A stretch of 64,000 nt of DNA, taken from NCBI GenBank assembly GCA_037693485.1, contig CM075348.1, positions 129,281,609 to 129,345,608 on the forward strand, written 5' to 3'. The position numbers were made by a program, and so were the translations under genes. This DNA is from Kitagawia praeruptora (taxonomy: Eukaryota; Streptophyta; Magnoliopsida; Apiales; Apiaceae). The notes under the pieces are model-generated. The model searched no databases. It saw nothing but the letters and a program-made list of their open reading frames with translations, and was not told the origin of the DNA. Positions 11,565 through 23,372 of this stretch are shown here, piece by piece (position 1 is the first letter of the stretch; the number at the start of each line of letters is the position of its first letter).

Positions 11565-12189
11565 TGCAAGTTTGTTTTCCATTCATTGATTATGTGATTT
11601 TATTTATGTACCTAACACCTGATGTGTGTAAGTCAAAGATGACCAAGTACCGAAAATAAAAAAAATACACGAATGGAAACAAACAAACGCATAAATAAAA
11701 ACCCTGAAAGGTCGAGAGTTACTAAGAGTTTAAGTCCTTGAAGGACCCCGGATAAAAAACAAGAAGCAAAGATAGGTTTGAAAACCCTGAAATCAGAACT
11801 AAGATTCGAGACAAGCCGTGAAAGACATGAAGTCAAGTAAGGGATCCTAAAGACCTTTAGTTTGACATCAATCCAAAAGAAAGGTCGTGAATACTTGGTA
11901 GTCGACATATGAACACCAACGATGAACATGTAAACGTCAACCTCGAATCCTAGGATAAGGAACACGAGTTATTAGCCATGAAGGCCATGGGATAGCTATG
12001 AAGGCCAAACTTGAAGGGGTCATGAACCTCCAGATAAGATCCAATGATTGAAACTTCAAGTCAAAGCTTGAAAACCAATCTGAAATTTTGGACCCTCAAT
12101 CCAGAATGACAACATTTCAGGGTTCAGAAAGGATAACAAGGTTCAGAAGCCTATCTACTATATGAGCAAGATGTTGCATGCAGGCTGCA

Positions 12190-12907
12190 GCTGAGTTAAA
12201 TTATTCTCCCATTAAGAAGTTTGCTTTGGCATTGGTAACAGCCTCGAGAAAGCTATGATCGTACTTCCAGGCACATAAGATTGAAACCCTGACGGACCAG
12301 CAATTGAGAAACATATTGCATAACCCGAAGGCTAGCTAAGTGGGCGATAGAACTCAGATTATTTGATATCGCGTACAATCCTCGAATTGCAATTAAAGCA
12401 CAGGTACTCGTTGACTTCTTAGTTGAATATACCATTGACAACCAAGAAGTCGGGGGGCAGGAAGGCACAACACCCCAGTAAGGGCAAGATGAGACACCCC
12501 AAGAGGGAGAGAACTTATAAAGTTTAGAAGAAACATTGGGTGCTCTAGCTCTATTTTGATAGGGCATCAAAAACAAAATCAAGTGGTGCTGGTATAGTCC
12601 TACAGAGCCCTGATGGCTTCGCGATTGAATGTGCCTTGAAGTTGAATATTTTTCGACAACCAATAACGAGGCAAAGTATAAAGCCTTGAAAGCCGGACAA
12701 GGCTCGTCTTTAGCCATGAGGGCCAAAAATCTTAAAGTCTATGGAGACTCAAGGCTGGTGATAGCCCAAGTGAGTAGAGCTCTAAAAGCCAAAGATGAAA
12801 CGATGTTGAAATATCTGAAAATTGTAAAATCACAGTTGGTATGGTATGATTCGAGGAATACCAACTTGTATAACGGCCGATGCCCTGTCCAAGTTCGCTT
12901 CTTCTGA
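12190..12907 (+). pseudogene. Gypsy pol remnant: RT connection and RNase H
   Basis: With stops and shifts, the plus strand reads as the end of a reverse transcriptase/RNase H: NYSPIKKFALALVTASRKL, YFQAHKIETLTDQQLR, then a second copy of NPRIAIKAQVLVDFLVEYT, then FSTTNNEAKYKALKAGQGSS and KVYGDSRLVIAQVS, which carry the RNase H Glu (NNEA) and Asp (GDS) positions. Several in-frame stops show it is dead. It confirms descent from a full gypsy element. Confidence 0.75.
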
Positions 12908-13514
12908 GATAGAGAATTATGCAGGGAGTGTTTACTTCCAGATCTTGAAGGCCTCGACCATTAACTCATAGTTGGTAGCACCAATTGATGAAGGAAGCTG
13001 AAGGATAGACCCTATCAAAGCTCATCTTGAGGCTGGTTGGCTCCTTGATAATGCCTTGATGGCCAACAATGCTGTCTGCCTCCAATCGAGCTTGTCGTCT
13101 GAGTTTAATGGCTCGAATCAAGAGTCGTTAGTCAAGTTGAAACCTAGAGTCAAGATAGAGTAGTGACAACTAGCCAAGGCACACCAGACTTGAAGTCAAG
13201 TGCTGAGTGGCAAAGGAACTTCTTGAACGATCAACCGAGAAGCAAGACCTCCACCATATGAAGCAAGGGGGGCAAGAACTAAGAAACAAGTAATTTGAAT
13301 TCAAGGTTCACGAAACCTTTCAAGGCATGGCAAACACCTCCTATTGACCTGAAACCACGCGATTGGTGGTCCAGAACACCCCCAACTTGATAAATGTTTT
13401 GGTAGTTGATTAAGAACGCTTATCAGAAAAGCTAACAAGAAAGGTTAATACCTCAATTTGGAAATTGAAAAATGTACTTGGGATCCCGAGTCTCTGATCC
13501 AGAACATCGACGTG

Positions 13515-13620
13515 GAAGGCCAAGATTAGCCATGAAGGCCAAGATTAGCCATGAAGGCCAAAGTTAGCCATGAAGGCCAAGATTAGCCATGAAGGCCAAG
13601 ATTAGCTATGAAGGCCAAAC
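13515..13620 (+). repeat. 19-bp minisatellite in the element's 3' region
   Basis: About five tandem copies of agccatgaaggccaagatt, with small variation. Single related units occur at 11974-12010 inside the same element, so the array probably grew from an internal sequence. Confidence 0.85.
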
Positions 13621-14054
13621 TTGAGGAGGTCGTCATTAATCTCAAATACATCCGAAACAACTATAAACCCAAGGTCTGAATTGACCCAAATTTGATTCGA
13701 GGCCCAATAAACTTTCAGTTGGATATTAGGTCCAGCCCATGAAAATTTAAAAGACAGGGCCCGTTAAAATCCATAATGAGATTTGGAGTTGCCAAAACGA
13801 GGCACGAGGTCGTGAGATTCGATCTCATTTTCCTGAATAAATACGAGCTCGGCTAGAAGACCTGGAAAATTTAATTCTGAGGTCGTAACCAACCTTGAAA
13901 TTGAGGTCGGAACAAAACAGATATGAGGTCGCACACTTGAGGTCGATTTTGACTTATAAAAAGTAGAATGAGGCCACGACCTGCCACTTCAATTGAGATC
14001 GTCATATTATGGATTGAGATCGCAAATCTTAGATCGAATTTGAACTAGCAAATG

Positions 14055-14470
14055 AAAAAAATCCCCACGACCTGGGATTCATTTTGAGGTCGTTCTTATT
14101 CTATACTGAGGTCGAGGTTGAACGATTTTGAGGTCGTTTTAACACTATTTGAGCTCGCCCATTGCAGGTCGAAAATACACTGATTTTCCTGGGAAAAAGT
14201 TACGACTTGGCCCCTATTTGAGTTCGTTTTTTGAGCTCGAAAATGTCCAGGTCGAAAAATTATTAATTAAGCTCGAAAATGTCCAGGTCGAAAATGAACT
14301 AATTGAGCTCGAAAATGGCTACGACCTGGGACAGTTTGAGCTCGAAAATTGAGCTCGAAAATGTACTAGTTGAGCTCGAAATGTCCAGGTCGAAAATGAC
14401 TTGGGAAACAGGTAAAATGGCTGCGACCTGGGACAGTTTGAGCTCGAAAATTGAGCTCGAATTTGGCCTG
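14055..14470 (+). repeat. gagctcgaaaatg / aggtcg minisatellite
   Basis: Irregular tandem units of 20-30 bp built from gagctcgaaaatg and tccaggtcgaaaatg. The two small ORFs here are repeat translations and not genes. It lies between the dead pol segment and the polypurine tract. Confidence 0.8.
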
Positions 14471-14601
14471 AAAAAAAAGAGAAAAACATGCAATTTTGGA
14501 AGCAAAATTAGTGATAAAATTTTGGAAAAATAAGTCGAAACGATAATTTCTGAATAGTAATAGTCTTCAGAAATAAAAAATTTCCAAGCTGACCTGGAAG
14601 C

Positions 14602-14850
14602 TCGACCCCAGCCAGGGGCTCTGCCCCTTGGACCCCGCCAGGGGCTGCCGCCCCCGGACCCCCTGTTAGCACCGATTAGTGCCGATTATCACCGTTTAGT
14701 GCCGGTATAGCACCGTTTAGCGCCGATTAGTGTCGTTAGTGCCGTTTTATGCCATTCGACATTGTTTAACACTGTTTAAACATTGTTTAAGGCTGATTAG
14801 CGCTGTCTAGTGCCATTTAACACCGATTAGTGTCATTCAACATCGTCGTA
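14602..14850 (+). repeat. GC-rich hairpin stretch and accgattagtgcc repeats
   Basis: A GC-rich palindromic block (ccccgccaggggctgc near 14634) is followed by about a dozen degenerate units of roughly 13-16 bp around accgattagtgcc. Confidence 0.75.
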
Positions 14851-14979
14851 AATGCGTCGGTTGCTCCACGCTTTACATTAAGATGATAAGTTGAAAATAC
14901 TCATGTAAGAGCAATAAACCCTGACCCAAGTCTCGAATAAGGCCGTTAAAACTTCAAGGAAAACCTGATCAGTTTCCCT

Positions 14980-14996
14980 AGAAGTTGGGGGGCAAA
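14980..14996 (+). other. Polypurine tract
   Basis: agaagttggggggcaaa abuts the TG of the 3' LTR, the expected plus-strand priming site. Confidence 0.8.
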
Positions 14997-15512
14997 TGAT
15001 ATGGGCTAAAAATAAGCCCTAAAAACACATTTAATGTGACATTAATTAGACCCGGAATGGTCCAAACGTGGGGCCCACCAGGTGGGCCCAAACCCTATTT
15101 ACAATATTAATTTCGTAATTAATATTAGGGATAATAAACAGCTCAGCAATAAGTGTCAGATAAGAACATTATCTCTACAAGGAGTAGCCTCCAAGGCATA
15201 CACTCATACAAGGAAACAGACTCCTACAAGGAAGGGGTCTAGAACTTTCCTCGAGGTTGACTTACCCACCAAGTCACCTAACCCTACCATAACTCTAAGG
15301 CTTCTCAGCCTATATAAAGGGTCAGACCCCTCACCCTAGAACTACGTTTTATTGGCTTGATTCTCTTAATACAGAGATACGTAGGCATTCTGTGAGGACC
15401 GTTTAAGTCTCGAACGCAGAAGCAGCCATTAAAGCACGAAGCTCATACACCCTAGCATTAAATACATCAAACCCTAGCCGTAATCTAATAACCTAGTTTT
15501 TATTCCACAACA
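14997..15512 (+). repeat. 3' LTR of gypsy-like element
   Basis: Same length and ends as the 5' LTR; followed by the CAAGT target duplication. Confidence 0.95.
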
Positions 15513-15539
15513 CAAGTATAATTATAATTACTAATAATT

Positions 15540-15785
15540 AACCAATTGTCTTTTTCAGTTAAAATGCATTGCCTTTTCTATTAATAACTAATAAATTTCT
15601 TTTTAGGTAAAACATTTTACCTTTCCTATTTTTCAATAACTAATCAATTTCACTTTTCACGTAGAATACATTATCTTTAAAATTTTATCTAACTAAAAAT
15701 TTCTCACTAATAATTTTTTTTAGATAAAACATGTTACCTTTTCTATTTTTCAATAACTAATCAATTTCTTTTTTCATGTATAGTA
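15540..15785. repeat. AT-rich tandem repeat, middle part
   Basis: Continuation of the ~110-bp array seen at 7860-8165, interrupted downstream by the LINE. Confidence 0.65.
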
Positions 15786-15790
15786 CATTA

Positions 15791-16671
15791 AGAATCACAG
15801 CTTGGAGAGATTCAAAATTCTGTTCCTTATGTACAAGCTCGCCTGAAACGGTTGAGCACATTTTCTGGGAATGCGAGATGGCAAGAAGAACATGGAGAAA
15901 ATGTCTAGACTGGTGGGGATTTTTTTATAAACCACTCCTTTCTAACCTTATAGACACTTGAAGATGTCTAGCTGGTTCAAGGATGAAAGCATAGAAAGAG
16001 TTTGGAAGATGAAAAATTTTGCTTTATTATGGACACTGTGGTTGAGCAGAAATGAAAGAGTTTTCAATGAAGCTACTATCAATAAAGCTAGCATACTGAT
16101 TCTTCTGCAAAAACGTTCTCAAGAATGGAACTTAGCCATAAATTTCATATCACAAGACTACATAAAATGGTGGGAAAACAATCCTGCGGGAGTAGTCACA
16201 AGATCAAGAGATGTACTACAACATAAAATACTTGAGGCTGATTGCGATTTCATATGTTTTATTGATGGGGCCTGGCACAAAAATGCTAATGGATTAATAT
16301 CTTCAGGGATATGAGGTCTAGCCAAGACATCAGAAGGAAATACAAAAATGACTTTCTATGGTCCTATTCAAGCTGATAACGCTTTCATGACAGAAACAAA
16401 AGCTTTGGAGTATCTCGTCTTACTCATAGAGAAATGTGGTAAGCAAAATTTCAGATTTTTGGTTTATATTGACAATGTGGAGTTAGTTCAGAAATTGCAA
16501 GAGTTCAAATTTTCCAAGACAACGAATCTGCTTTTGGAGGATAACTGCAAAAATATCCTTCTCATGTTGAATATATCTTTCAAAAAAATAGATAGAATTT
16601 TTAATAAAGAGGCTGATTATTGGGCTAAGAAAGGGAAGCAAGGAAATGGCTTCTTCTATTTCTGGTCGTAA
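15791..16671 (+). pseudogene. LINE ORF2 end: zf-RVT and first RNase H
   Basis: Starts with the zinc-binding module (CSLCTSSPETVEHIFWEC, a CxxC...H...C pattern). A frame change occurs near 15958. The frame then runs FALLWTLWLSRNERVF, typical of the region after zf-RVT, into an RNase H fold (CFIDGAWHKNANGLISSG, then TETKALEYL, then YIDNVELVQKL, ending FNKEADYWAKKG). A TGA at 16312-16314 interrupts it. The Asp/Glu/Asp core positions are still visible. Non-functional as read. Confidence 0.8.
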
Positions 16672-16956
16672 ATTATAAGCTCAAATCTTTCACTAAACAT
16701 CTGGGCTGTTTTGTTGGGTTAAGCAAGCATGATTGTTTTTATTCAAGCCCATCAGTATCAAGAAAAGGAAGAGTATCGCTGCATTCACATCATGGGGAAA
16801 TGAAACGTCTAAAGAGTTCAAATGATGTTATAGGGAATTGTGTAGGAGTGAGCAGTATTATTTATTGGAGGGATACACTTCAATATCTCTTACAAATACA
16901 AACTTCTTTCATTTCTCTTCTTCTTATACGTCTCAGTTCTCTAAACTCTTCTCAAA

Positions 16957-17637
16957 ATGGTCGATGTACAACCAAGGTGGGAACTCCCCAGGAGAGGTGT
17001 CATCAAAATTAATGTGCATAGCTTCTTCAGCAACCAAAGGTTACCTAACGGTAACATAAGTGGTATTGGTGTGGTGGCTCGTGATCATAGTGGTAATATC
17101 TTGAGCATGCTGGCAGGGTCATTGGGCAAGGAAAGAAGACGGAACAACGAATTTTATGCTTTCATGGAAGGTCTGAAGCTAGCTTTTGCAAGAAACTATC
17201 AAAGGATCACACTGGAAACAGATCATGTGAATGCGTATTGGCAGTGGAAGGACTCTTTGCAAGCTGGAGGTCACCCAGATGACGAATTCATCCTAAGGTA
17301 GCTAAACACAAGGAGGGAAGATAAAAACTTTTCTGCAGAGATTAGACTTGCTGATGCAGTGGACAATGAAATGGCTTCTTACTTGGCACATTATGGAGCA
17401 TCTCACTGGAAAAACATGGTTATCATTAAGCAACCATTCGGGAGAATCATGGAAATATGGAATCATGATATGGGTTTGGGAATGTTTGGCAATCAGTACG
17501 AATGGGTTCTGGAGGAGGAAGTCAACATTGAAGCTATGGAAGATGAATTGGTGAACCCAGTCATGGAAATCATGGAAGCTCAGGATGAAGAACCTTTGCA
17601 TGTTGGAAACGTCTTTGTGGGAATGGAGGACTGGTAA
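16957..17637 (+). pseudogene. Second RNase H-like module of the LINE
   Basis: In the same frame as the upstream RNase H, 285 bases later. It reads RRGVIKINVHSFF, GIGVVARDHSGNIL, NEFYAFMEGLKLA, LETDHVNAYWQWKD, then a TAG at 17299-17301, then NEMASYLAHYGASHW, and ends with an acidic tail. This is the RVT_3/RNase H pattern of plant LINEs (GGVIRD-like strand, E helix, TD strand, N-x-A-x-x-LA helix), but the first Asp appears replaced (NVHS in place of the usual NVDG/DGA). Either a second RNase H domain in one LINE or the end of a second LINE joined to the first. Confidence 0.65.
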
Positions 17638-17865
17638 ACCAATCGTCTCTCTTTGTGAATTGGGTTGATAATGGGCTGCTAGTGGGCTGTTTTATTAATG
17701 TTTTAAGCTAAGGTTTATTTAGGGGGTTGTTTAATTATCTACCTGTTGTCTATCTTTTGAATTGGGCCTACACTTTGGTTGTAGTTTTGTGGTTATTCGG
17801 ATTCTGTCGAACTCTCGGCCTTGGGCCTTATTTTCATGAATGAACTTGCAGCTTTTCAAAAAAAA

Positions 17866-19089
17866 ACATTATCTTTTATATTTTATCTAACTAAAATTTA
17901 TTTTTCTAAAAATACTATAACAATTTATTTAATAAAATAAAATATTACAAATATTATTACAATTACTAATATTAAATTAAATAGTTTGGTGTGTGAACTT
18001 AACGTTTTGCGAGTGTGTATATTTTTTTCATGTTGAAAAATTGTTAAAATACATATTTATCCTTACCTCTTAAAAATATATACAATTATTGTTACTCGAG
18101 TTACATAAAATTCAATGAAAAATTCTAAAGTGTTTTAAATTTTTTAATTTAGTCACTAAATTGCTTAAATAAATTATATAATGATCGATCTGCAAAAAAA
18201 AAAATATTGGCCATCAATTGCAATTAACTCACTTATTTAATTTTTACCATTTTTTATGTGTATTAATTAATTTGTATATTTTAACATTTAAATTCTATTA
18301 ATGTTTGCAATTATATAAAATTTCATATTTGAGTATGTTATTTGTATAATTTGAATCTCAAATTTTGTTAATGTCATATAAAATTCTCAATTTTTTTTAA
18401 TATGTTCTAAAATAATAAATTCAATTTCAAACTAAAAAATGTTAAATTTTAATATTAAATTTTAATATGCTTCTTAGTTTTAATAATTTATAACTCGTGC
18501 AATACACTCCTATCTTTTGTGATAGAAAAGTGTGTAGAGTTGCTTAATTGGATGTGACAAGCAAAAATGGATGATGAGTAAAAATGAAAACATTAAAATA
18601 TAAGTAGAGAAGATGAAATAGAAGAAGCGGTGTCTTTGTTATTTTTTATACTAGTAGATTTTAGAAAAGGTATTCGCATATGCAAGATGCACATACAAAT
18701 GAGAAAAAGGGCATCCTCATCGATCAAAGTTAATTTGAGCATTAGATATCGTTTTTTGTGATATTTATGACATTTTCTCACTTAAGAACATACTTAATTT
18801 AAAAAAAATTGTTGTAGAATATTTGATTTTCGACCATATCAGAATCGGTCAAATTCGAAGAAATTTGAACCTTTGTGTAATCATATATGTTGTGTAATCA
18901 TATCTGTGAAAAAGTAATAGTACATGACTCATTAGGGAGATACATGTAAAAATGAGAAATGTGTTTAATGACATTTTCTAAATATTTCAAACCAATTTTC
19001 GAGGTAATATAAAATGCCTCTAGGAACGAAAATATTTGTTACAAAAACCTATCATATATATATATACAAACACACACACACACATACAT

Positions 19090-19156
<67 letters not shown>

Positions 19157-19331
19157 ATTTTGTGTAAAGTTGTATGTACACGTTGCAAATAAAATTATTG
19201 CAAACTAAAATAAGAAGTGTGCGTATGTTAGAAATATTCGAACGAAGAAATATTCTGCTGATTGTTTGAAAATGTGACATAACATACATGTCCTCCACTC
19301 GATTAAGCACGAATTCATTCTTTACAATCTA
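17866..19331. other. AT-rich intergenic DNA with TA/CA microsatellite
   Basis: The first 95 bases continue the array described at 7860. After that no gene is seen. A composite (ac)n-(cata)n-(ta)n microsatellite occupies about 19065-19151. Confidence 0.6.
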
Positions 19332-19456
19332 TCTATTATTATATATCTAATACACCAACAAGGGGTTTTCCTGAGCAAATTAATTCATAGGCTCGGTCCC
19401 TCCGAACCTAACTCCAAAACTACCTCTAAATATTTGTAAAAATAATGCTATTCAAA

Positions 19457-19510
19457 GGGTTTGAACCCGACCTTGCATAACTAAATGCAACACCATAACC
19501 AGTTGAGCTA
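19457..19510 (-). promoter_or_regulatory. tRNA-like segment with A and B boxes (copy A)
   Basis: On the minus strand, tagctcaactgg matches the Pol III A-box and gggttcaaaccc the B-box, about 30 bases apart as in a tRNA. The inverted counterpart in copy B is at 55189-55243. It is not a good intact tRNA, so I read it as a tRNA-derived insert or an internal Pol III promoter relic. Confidence 0.5.
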
Positions 19511-19543
19511 TGTGAGCAATTGAGTTAATATTAAAATCATTAG

Positions 19544-21052
19544 TGTTTTCATTAAATCACGCAAGCGCACGTGGTCACAAGTAATATAGATATAAGTCAA
19601 GTTCGTTCCCACAGAGATCAGGTTTTTACTTCAATTTAGTACCTATGCAACAATGTATGGTTTTAATTCACTGCTAAGACAATTAACAAATTGGGGTTTG
19701 ATAACTAAATTAAACTAAGATGCAAATTATAAAACTAAGAATTAAATTAGCTAATAAGAATAGAAATCGAATTACTTATGAGAATAAAAACATGGGACTC
19801 TAACTTCATTATCTACTTCACTTAGAGTTGATGCCTTTAATCAATACACATGTGGGATTTGATATCTGATCGGACAACACAAAACAAGTAAAAGTTACCT
19901 CTCGGTATACTAGTACCAAACTACGCATGCATCCACAAAAGAGATAGAAGATGGGTAGACACCAATTATGTTTAGACCCTATATCTCTATAGAATTTGAA
20001 AACATAACGGTTTAAGCACAAGTTATCCACATAGATCACATAGGGCAGCATAATATCTCTATTCATGCCACAAATCATGATGGTAAAACATCAACCTATC
20101 CTATGCTAGCATGGCAAGTTCTAAATCTCAAGATCCACTCTCGCTTCACAAGAGATTAACAATTCAATTTAGATGTTAGCTACGCATCTAAAAGCATTAA
20201 GATTAACCATACGAGGATATCAAGAATTCACCACACATAATCTTTAAAGCAATCAAACTACTAAGCTACCTAAATAACTCCGTTAGAATCCCATGACAAC
20301 GATTAGCCCATAATTGAACCGTTCATCGTCATGGAATTTGATGAAATCATGATATTAAACAAGATATGAAAGAAAGAAGTAATAATATTATAAAAATAAA
20401 GAGTTGAGAAAACAAATCTATAATCCAGAATAACACAAAGGATGAAGTAGATCTAGATCCGTTGCTTGTCACGAGCGTTGAATCCTTCTCTCCTTTTCTC
20501 CCTTGCAGATCTAAGCTAGGTTACAATAATAAAGCGATGATTGATTTAAATTAAAATGCCTAGATGTGTTTTTATAGGCTCTAGATTTCTTGCCCAGCAA
20601 GAATTTATCTTCTATTACAATTAGAATTTAATTAAGGTGCTAAAAACTGCCCAAAATACAATTAGAACTTGAAAAGGGCAAAACAGTAATTTCCCTGCTC
20701 CCAACATTCTGTTTGTCGTGCTTCCTGCCCCCACCACACGCAACTTGCACGTTCAACACCTGTTCCATGTTGTATAAAATCTCCCAAGCTTCGCGTGGGC
20801 AGTAAGATCGCTGAAAACGGACTTATAGAACTCCAGATATGGCCAAAACAGTGTAGACTGCGCAACCGTCCCGGAAAATCCGAATTTTAATCAATTTAAT
20901 CTCCAAAAACGATAGAAGCATCAACCTTAATCAAAATTCTCGTAACTCTGCACAACTAAGCAAAACACATCAAAACTACAAGAAACTTGAGTCCAAGACA
21001 ATCAATTTAAGCCGATTTAGAATGCTCCAAGTGGATATAAATCCACTTATCA
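19544..21052 (-). repeat. 3' LTR of Athila-like element
   Basis: On the plus strand it starts tgttttcattaaatc and ends ccacttatca. The adjacent cacccccaaactt (21053 onward) is the complement of the polypurine tract. Small ORFs inside the LTR recur in its partner only because the LTRs are copies. Confidence 0.95.
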
Positions 21053-23372
21053 CACCCCCAAACTTAAACCGATGCTTGTCCTCAAGCATTAACAATTACA
21101 ACTAACTAACTAACTAGTACCACTTCCGTAGATGATCACGGTTGCATTTGGCATATGCAACAAGCCCTTTAAACCCCTAGGCAGCCCTAGTGGACGAGTA
21201 AGGTCTTGTGAGGGCCTATAGCGAATGTACCCACAAAATCCAATGCAATGCAATACATGAATGCAACTAATATGAAAATGCAAAGATCCCCTTCAAACTT
21301 ACCAAAACCAACTAACAAGCAAATATCTCAAAGAATGCAAATAAATCCAAACAGAGCTCGACTAAGTCCCCGTATACTAACAGTACATGAACAGAAACGT
21401 GTGTGTGTGCAATGCTCATCAGAAATACTCCCAAAACTAGGTCAAAAAACATACCTGCCCTTCGCCAAGACAATCACAGGTTTATAAAAAGAATAGACTG
21501 TAGACACTTCATAACATAGAAACACCTCCATCCTTATTCAAGTTAGACAGGAATTCATGCTTTATTACTACACTACGACACATAATACAATACACATGCT
21601 TATTTAACCGTGCAATGAATGAGACCCCAAAAGGCTTATACAATAATACCCATGTAGCGAGTGTTAGGTCAGCAATCCCAAACCACAAGGGCTTTAGGTT
21701 AGTAGGACTAAGTCCCCTCAGACTTAATTACTCGAGTATTAAAGAGCTCACTCGTGGTTAATTTTGCATTTAACAATTAAACTATTGACTCTTTTTTTTT
21801 CTTCTTTTTTTTTTCTTTTTTTTTTCATGCAATCTGGAATGAGCCTTTCTCAATTCCAACCCTAGACTACTCATATAAATATGAGCTGGCTACTAGCCAA
21901 TTGACACCTAGCCATTATTCAACAAATATTAACAACTAGCATGAAATCCCTGGTTTCCCCCAAACTTAGACTTTAGTGCTCCTACGCCATCAAGGGAATA
22001 ACGAAAATTCTAAATATAATCAAGTGATTAAATCTCAAAACTCCAAACAAGCATAACCTCAACCTAGCCCAAAAGCAAACGATGAGTTGTGTAAAAATTT
22101 TGTTCCCGTAACATGCAAGTCAATTTCTTAGGAACTATAAATCAGCCCTCTACTCATCATCATCACACTCAATTAAAACATCTACCTACCAATCAGAATC
22201 AGCTCGTCCTAAGGGATCATGAATTATGCATGCCATGAAAATGCAACTAACATGAACATGGTATACGAAAATAAAACAGAATGTCCTATATGCAACATAC
22301 GTAGATAATACAAACAAAACAAACATGCATGAACTACCATTACTATACAAAACATGATATCCTATATGAACACATAATATAACAACAACTACTAAACCCT
22401 CAAACCACCCCCAAACTTGAAATATTCAATGTCCTCATTGAATGGAAGTAAATACAAGGGATAGTAGAAAACATACCTACAAAGCGCCGTACATATCCTT
22501 CCCCATCGCAACTCAAACATGCTTGTTCGGCAAAAATCCCCTTTTTGTAGCAATTAGCATCACCTCTCCCAAGCTTAGAAGCCATAAGAATCAATACCCA
22601 ACTCACAAGAAGCTCCACCAATAATCACCAAGCAATACCACACCGAAAATAGGCAAATATCAAGAATAATACAAAATCCCAATTTTTCAAGAACACAAAT
22701 TCGTAATAAAAATAAAATTTGAGAGAAGAAATAAACCCACTACGAATTGGAGAGGTGAACTTGCAATTAATTCCTCTTTAGAATTTAATTTTTAGAGATT
22801 TAAATAAATAGAAGAGGAATTGTATTTGTATGTAGAGGTATGTATATATATAAGATGATGGATAGATGAGATTTAAAAATTTAGATTGTAGGAGAGATTT
22901 GGAGAGGTTAAGATTTGATGTAGGATAGATATAGGAATTTAGAATTGAAGAAATTTGGGTTAGGATAGAATTTGTGGGAATTTTTATGGTTAAAAACAAG
23001 AATTTTCGGAAAAAAATTCTGGGCAGAACAGGGTTATAACCAACCCGTGGCTGCGTTTCAGGGCATCAGGCGCGGAACAGGCAGACACGCATGACGTTAA
23101 TGCGTGTTAGGGGGTATAAACGGGCTATAACGCAGGCGCAGCCTGCGTTACCCAAGCGCAAATTGCTTGACTGGAGCGCAGGTTGCGTTACTGTTCATCA
23201 TTTTTTTTTTTTGCACAGATTTTTTTTTTTGCACAGTTTTTTTTTCACTACACTCATTCCTTTTTTTTTTTTCATACAACACAAATTTTTTTTTCCTACA
23301 CTAATGGCATGGGTTGCCTCCCACCAAGCGCTTCTTTAACGTCAATAGCTTGACGTTACTTCCAAGTCTCCA
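21053..23372 (-). other. Non-coding interior of Athila-like element
   Basis: No pol motifs on either strand. Two further polypurine-like sequences, cccccaaactt at 21958 and 22407, repeat the motif next to the left LTR. A poly-T/poly-A rich stretch with short direct repeats lies at 23196-23300. Confidence 0.6.

Larger units (their letters stand above)
8171..15512 (+). mobile_element. Complete non-autonomous Ty3/gypsy LTR element
   Basis: Seen: two 516-bp LTRs bounded by TG...CA (8171-8686, 14997-15512), a 5-bp target duplication CAAGT (8166-8170, 15513-15517), a primer-binding site directly after the left LTR and a G-rich polypurine tract directly before the right LTR. I counted three differences between LTRs (about 99.4% identity), so the insertion is young. 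Inside is one gag-protease ORF, then decayed RNase H fragments and minisatellites. No reverse transcriptase or integrase is recognisable. The gag type (retrotrans_gag, single knuckle, protease) fits the Tat side of Ty3/gypsy. Mobility would need proteins from a related complete element. Confidence 0.95.
15791..17865 (+). mobile_element. 5'-truncated L1-type LINE
   Basis: Seen: a poly-A tail (17857-17866), the short repeat acatta at both ends (15785-15790, 17866-17871), and coding remnants typical of the end of plant L1 ORF2: a zinc-binding region after the reverse transcriptase, then RNase H. The comparison array at 8078-8100 runs straight through the same position, which supports it as the insertion point. 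The endonuclease and reverse transcriptase are missing by 5' truncation, the usual fate of LINE copies. Confidence 0.85.

Noticed and set aside
14149..14533. Overlapping ORFs with repeated Glu-Leu-Glu-Asn-Val peptides
   Set aside because: Products of the minisatellite inside the gypsy element, open in several frames for compositional reasons.
19818..20865. Minus-strand ORFs at 19818-20078 and 20662-20865, repeated at 24845-25105 and 25689-25892
   Set aside because: They recur only because they lie in the two LTRs; no domain and no reason to call them genes.
22400..22999. Short ORFs in the interior of the Athila-like element
   Set aside because: Low-complexity, no pol motif; most likely chance frames in non-coding retroelement DNA.
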